A stretch of DNA of 50,838 nt, taken from the NCBI RefSeq assembly GCF_025567385.1, contig NZ_JAOQJU010000023.1, forward strand, positions 1-50,838, given 5' to 3'. Below, one piece after another: positions 46,739-50,838 of the stretch. Origin of the DNA: Claveliimonas acetigenes. GTDB taxonomy: Bacteria > Bacillota > Clostridia > Lachnospirales > Lachnospiraceae. Numbering within the stretch: position 1 is the stretch's first letter; every line of letters starts with the position of its first letter. The notes beneath the pieces were generated by a model, which saw only the letters and a list, made by a program, of their open reading frames with translations, was not told where the DNA came from and did not search any database. A program made the translations under genes and the position numbers.

Positions 46739-49543
46739 GTGCGACTCGTTCCTGAACAAAGCCTTCGTGGTTGAAGGACAAAATCAGGCACTAACAAAAG
46801 AACGAAAATTTCAGATGTTAGGAGAACTAACAATCCAAGAGGTGGAATGATGGGGTAACGCCCTGAAACGCCCCCTTAATACTCCGACTGGCGGGTGTAA
46901 GTGAAAACTGACCTGTCAGAAGCTCGGTGAAGTCGGCTGAGAGTAGCCGTATGGATTGCTGGATACTTACCAGCCCCACGAAAGCTGTCCAGAGATGGAC
47001 GGTGCTACCTATAGGCCGGAGGTCTACAAAATACCCAAGGTCAGAATGTTTGAAATATGACTGACGAAAACCGCGAATGTAAGGGTCTATACCATGACGG
47101 CATAGAAATGTGCTGGTAGCGTTCATCGCTAATCAGTGTGGTGGAGTAAAAATTGATGTTATGAAACACCATAGCACGTTACAGGCGTGTTCAAGCTGAC
47201 AGGCTTAAAGCGGAGACCTAAAGGTATATGTAAAGATAGGATTGTTGGAACGAGGAAAGGCAGTAGGCTTCTACCATTAGGAAGTAAGCAGACGAATCAT
47301 ATAAGCTGCTGTACTACTGCTGAAAAGCAGAGGTCGAACTGATGATGTTTTCTGCGAAAAAGAGGAAAACGGAGGAATGGCCTCAAGTCAGTCAAACAGG
47401 CAACTTAGCACTTAGTCGCAATTAGGATTGCGAGTATGACAAAAAGAAGTCACTCGCCGTAAAGGAGAGTGATGCCTGATGCCAAATGAGAAGAAACCAA
47501 AAACCAAATGCGTGGAGTATCTCCGCCATGCTGAATACTACGATATGCAAAGTACCTTTGATGAACTGTATGCCAGAAGTCAGGCAGGAGAAATTTTCGA
47601 GAACCTGATGGATGTGATACTTTCAAGAGAAAATATCCTGCTGGCCTATCGGAACATCAAATCCAATACCGGGAGTATTACGCCGGGAACAGACAAGCTG
47701 AAGATTTCTGATATTGGTAAACTTACCGCTGATGAAGTCACAGCAAGGGTACGCAAAATCGTCAAGGGAGCTAAAAACGGCTACACCCCAAGAAGCGTAA
47801 GACGCAAAGACATCCCAAAACCAAACGGGAATACCAGGCCACTGGGAATCCCTTGTATCTGGGATAGATTGGTACAGCAATGTATCAAGCAGGTCATGGA
47901 ACCTATCTGCGAAGCCAGGTTCAGCAACAATAGCTATGGATTCCGTCCAAATCGGTCGGTTGAAAATGCGATAGCGGCAATCTACAGGCTTATGCAAAAG
48001 TCAGGACTTCACTATGTAGTAGAGTTTGACATAAAAGGTTTCTTTGACAATGTAGACCATTCAAAACTGATAAAACAGTTATGGTCACTGAATATCCGGG
48101 ATAAAGAACTGCTCTATGTAATCCGTAGGATTCTCAAAGCTCCAATCCTCATGCCGGACGGCAACACAGAACACCCAACAAAGGGAACGCCGCAAGGCGG
48201 AATTATTTCCCCACTATTGGCAAATGTGGTGCTGAATGAACTTGACCATTGGATAGAAAGCCAATGGCAGTGCAACCCGGTAACGGAAAACTACGCTTAC
48301 AGAGAAAATGCGGCAGGCTGTCCGATACAAAGCCATGCGTACCGGGCAATGCGGAATACACGGCTGAAAGAAATGTATATCGTGAGATATGCAGACGATT
48401 TTCGGATTCTCTGTAGAACAAGGGAACAGGCAGACCGGACGCTGATTGCGGTCACGCAATGGCTGAAAGAACGCCTGCGCCTTGATGTTTCACCGGAGAA
48501 AACGAGAGTTGTTGACGTCAGACGGAGCTATTCTGAATTTCTCGGATTCAAAATCCGACTACGCAAAAAGGGGAAAAAGTACGTCGTTCAATCGCACATG
48601 TGCGATAAAGCATACAAAAAGGTTAAAGCCAGCCTGACTAAACAAGTCGGAAATATCAAATTTCCCAGAAAAGGACGTGGAGAAGCCGGGGAAGTACGGC
48701 TGTTCAACTCCATGGTTATGGGAATCCAGAATTACTACCAGTTAGCCACTGACATCAGCATAGACTGCGGTGATATTGGCAGAACTGTTAATACAGTTCT
48801 CAAAAACAGGCTGAAATCTGGAAAGACACACCGGCTGAAAAAGGAAGGCCGTGACCTGACAAAAACGGAAATCCAAAGATATGGGAAATCGGAGCAACTA
48901 AGATATATAGTACAATCCAAAGAACCGATTTATCCAATAAGCTATGTTCAATGTAAAAATCCAATGAGTCAGCGGCGAAAAGTGTGCGCTTACACAGCGG
49001 CAGGAAGAAGTGAAATCCATGACGATTTGCGGATAAACACTTTCTTACTGCTACAGCTAATGAGAGCGCCTACATACAGCCGCAGTACAGAGTATGCGGA
49101 TAACCGTATCTCACTGTTCTCCGCTCAATGGGGAAAATGTGCGGTAACGGGAAAGAAATTTCAGTGTATATCAGAAATTCACTGCCATCACAAGAAGCCA
49201 AAAGGAATTGGAGGCAGAGATAAGTATGAAAATCTGGTATTGGTGCTTGCACCAGTACATGAACTGATACACGCAGTTGATGAGGACACTATTCGTTCTT
49301 ATCTCACCGCTCTTAAATTGGATACTTCACAGCTCACAAAGCTGAACAAACTGCGAACATTGGCAAAAAGGAAACCCATTGATTTGGAGAAGCCAAATCT
49401 TACGAATAATTCTCATAATGGTATGACTAAGGAGACTAAGAAATCTGTTTGATTGATGGAACGCCGGATGCGGTGAAAGTCGCATGTCCGGTGTGAAGCG
49501 GGGGAAAAGCTGGAGATAACTTCAAAGGCTTACCTATCGCTAT
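46739..49543 (+). mobile_element. Group II intron 3 in virB4
   Basis: A complete 2805-base intron of the same type as intron 1. The 5' end is GTGCGACTCG, domain V lies at 49,459-49,495 (GCGGTGAAAGTCGC at its tip), and the 3' end CTATCGCTAT is identical to intron 1. EBS1 TGATGT at 47,154-47,159 is exactly complementary to IBS1 ACATCA (46,733-46,738). Conserved D1 blocks such as GGAGAACT(G/A)ACAATCC are shared with intron 1. Its exon-binding site has thus changed to match its own target. Confidence 0.93.
47479..49452 (+). CDS. ltrA: Group II intron-encoded reverse transcriptase/maturase, intron 3
   Basis: A 657-residue LtrA-type protein from ATG 47,479 (MPNEKKPKTKCVEYLRHAEY), behind AAAGGAGAGTG. 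RT blocks are IPKPNGNTRPLGIPCIWDRL, YGFRPNRSVENAIAAIYRLM, FDIKGFFDNVDHSKLIKQLW, GTPQGGIISPLLANVVLNEL and YADD in YIVRYADDFRILCR. X-domain features (SMVMGIQNYYQLATDISIDC) and an HNH end (GKCAVTGKKFQCISEIHCHH, KYENLVLVLAPVHELIHAVD) follow. It is collinear with the intron 1 protein but differs at many positions, so the two introns are separate, older arrivals and not a recent duplication. It is intact. Confidence 0.92.
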   Translation: MPNEKKPKTKCVEYLRHAEYYDMQSTFDELYARSQAGEIFENLMDVILSRENILLAYRNIKSNTGSITPGTDKLKISDIGKLTADEVTARVRKIVKGAKNGYTPRSVRRKDIPKPNGNTRPLGIPCIWDRLVQQCIKQVMEPICEARFSNNSYGFRPNRSVENAIAAIYRLMQKSGLHYVVEFDIKGFFDNVDHSKLIKQLWSLNIRDKELLYVIRRILKAPILMPDGNTEHPTKGTPQGGIISPLLANVVLNELDHWIESQWQCNPVTENYAYRENAAGCPIQSHAYRAMRNTRLKEMYIVRYADDFRILCRTREQADRTLIAVTQWLKERLRLDVSPEKTRVVDVRRSYSEFLGFKIRLRKKGKKYVVQSHMCDKAYKKVKASLTKQVGNIKFPRKGRGEAGEVRLFNSMVMGIQNYYQLATDISIDCGDIGRTVNTVLKNRLKSGKTHRLKKEGRDLTKTEIQRYGKSEQLRYIVQSKEPIYPISYVQCKNPMSQRRKVCAYTAAGRSEIHDDLRINTFLLLQLMRAPTYSRSTEYADNRISLFSAQWGKCAVTGKKFQCISEIHCHHKKPKGIGGRDKYENLVLVLAPVHELIHAVDEDTIRSYLTALKLDTSQLTKLNKLRTLAKRKPIDLEKPNLTNNSHNGMTKETKKSV

Positions 49544-50752
49544 TACCTACCGACCTTGCCACCTACGGCGAAGAAGCAAAGAATCTCTTACAGGATTTGC
49601 AGAGCCGGAATGAGCGCATGTTTCTTGTGACGGTGCTGGTGGAGAATATCGCTTCCAAACGGCAAAAGCTGTTTAATGATATTCTGTCTGCCTCCGGTAT
49701 TGCGCAGAAATATAACTGTGCCCTGAAACGTCTGGACTACCAGCAGGAACAGGGGCTTATGTCCTCTCTTGCCTTAGGGTTGAACCAGATTGAAATTGAG
49801 CGTGGGCTTACGACCAGCAGCACCGCCATTTTCGTGCCGTTTACGACCTGCGAGCTGTTCCAGGAGGGCGAGGCTCTTTATTATGGTCTGAACGCATTAA
49901 GTAATAACCTGATCATGGCGAACCGCAAGAACTTAAAGAATCCAAACGGCCTGTTCCTGGGAACGCCCGGCAGCGGCAAGTCCTTCTCTGCCAAGCGTGA
50001 GATCGTCAACGTGTTCCTTTTGACGGAGGATGACATCATTATTGCAGACCCGGAAAATGAGTACGGGCCTCTGGTACAGCAGTTTGGAGCCCAGGGGCAG
50101 GTCATTGACATTTCCCCGACTTCCACCAACTATATCAATCCGATGGACATTAACCTGGACTATTCGGATGATGAAAACCCCATCACACTGAAAAGTGATT
50201 TTATCCTGTCGCTGTGTGACCTGATTATCGGCGGCAAGGAGGGGCTTTCCCCAATTGAGAGGACCATCATTGACCGCTGCACGAGGCTTGTGTACCGGGA
50301 TTACCTGCAGGACCCCCGTCCGGAGAATATGCCGATCCTGGGTGACCTGTATGGGCTGCTTTTGAAGCAGTCTGAACCGGAGGCGCAGAATATCGCTACG
50401 GCGCTGGAAATCTACGTCAATGGCTCCCTGAATGTGTTCAATCACCGTTCCAACATTGACATGAACAACCATCGGGTACTCTGCTTCCAGCTCAAATCTC
50501 TGGGCAAGGCCCTGAAAGAGATCGGGCTTCTCATTATGCAGGATGCCGTGTGGAACCGTGTCACCGCCAACCGCTCCAAACATAAGACGACCTGGTTCTA
50601 TATCGACGAATTCCATCTCCTTTTGAAAGGCCAGACCGGAAGTTTCAGCGTGGAAATCTGGAAAAGATTCCGTAAATGGGGCGGCATACCGAGCGGCCTG
50701 ACACAGAATGTAAAGGATCTGCTGGCCTCCCGTGAGATCGAGAATATTTTTG
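49544..50752 (+). CDS. VirB4/TraE-type conjugation ATPase, exon 2
   Basis: The middle of the ATPase, about 403 codons, read in the phase left by exon 1. Walker A is GLFLGTPGSGKSFSAKREIV (about protein residue 470), and Walker B is TTWFYIDEFHLLLKG. Other VirB4 parts are LEIYVNGSLNVFNHRSNIDM and GGIPSGLTQNVKDLLASREI. The exon ends after IENIF plus one G at 50,752, where a second intron in the same gene starts; homologues continue with ENSDF-like sequence. The rest of the gene is outside the window. Confidence 0.9.
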
Positions 50753-50838
50753 GTGCGACACGTTGACGCACAAACATCGCTCTATGAGGGTAAAACTTCA
50801 TGGACTTATGGCCATGCGATGCTAAAATCGTCGGACTT
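50753..50838 (+). mobile_element. Group II intron 4 in virB4, 5' end only
   Basis: The first 86 bases of a group II intron beginning GTGCGACACGTTGACGCAC. The start matches introns 1 and 3 over GTGCGACACG and then differs. The VirB4 frame would stop after three intron codons (ATR), at the same kind of junction as in the other introns. The window ends before its domain I is complete. Confidence 0.8.

Noticed and set aside
1..50838. tRNA or rRNA genes
   Set aside because: I saw no cloverleaf with T-loop GTTCGA-type sequence and no rRNA-like segments.

Overview
The window looks like the chromosome of a gut Clostridia/Lachnospiraceae-type Firmicute. Two-component systems, an ECF sigma/anti-sigma pair, CptIN- and YjdF-type genes, a TnpV/MobV mobilisable element and a Tn1549/Tn916-like conjugative element occur together in such genomes. 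Gene starts have strong AGGAGG-type ribosome sites. The first half is A+T-rich and mostly on the minus strand. The conjugative element from about 26.5 kb onward is clearly more G+C-rich and entirely on the plus strand.

Layout. 0-6.8 kb: a DUF368 (PopT-type) transporter with two sets of in-frame tandem repeats, a histidine kinase-response regulator pair, a second regulator-kinase-membrane protein operon, and two small membrane/helical proteins. 7-11.1 kb: a zone of decay with a broken TipA-like MerR gene that keeps its 19-bp-spacer promoter, scraps of cptN and yjdF, an intact CrcB/FluC fluoride channel, an alpha/beta hydrolase pseudogene, a blasticidin-S-deaminase-like enzyme, and IS4- and IS30-family remnants. 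11.1-14.9 kb: an EcsC-family protein with a dockerin-like calcium loop, a YjdF gene behind its riboswitch-type leader, and a type III toxin-antitoxin locus of CptIN type whose toxin carries an in-frame stop. 14.9-22 kb: YcxB-like protein, a TauE/SafE exporter with two MerR-type promoters, its divergent MerR regulator, LysR plus a GNAT acetyltransferase with a homopolymer frameshift, a Phd/RelE-type toxin-antitoxin pair, and an ECF sigma/anti-sigma operon.

22.1-26.5 kb is a mobilisable element read on the minus strand: integrase remnant, ribbon-helix-helix protein, RepA-like ATPase, two small proteins, a candidate oriT, a MobV relaxase and TnpV. Its integrase is cut off at 26,504, where the left end of a large conjugative element begins, so the two elements are nested.

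26.5-50.8 kb is the left and middle part of that conjugative element: replication and TOPRIM proteins, several cargo/accessory proteins (LPD1 metallopeptidase-like, DUF3846/YodL), then the type IV secretion module PcfB, VirD4/TraG, Maff2, TrbL/VirB6, SpoVG, MT-A70 methylase, PrgI and VirB4/TraE. Three complete group II introns plus the start of a fourth interrupt Maff2, TrbL and VirB4 (twice). Every exon junction can be read: removal of each intron restores the expected protein frame, and for introns 1 and 3 a six-base EBS1 inside the intron is exactly complementary to the exon bases before the splice site. Transfer of this element should therefore depend on RNA splicing. The element's integrase and right end lie outside the window.
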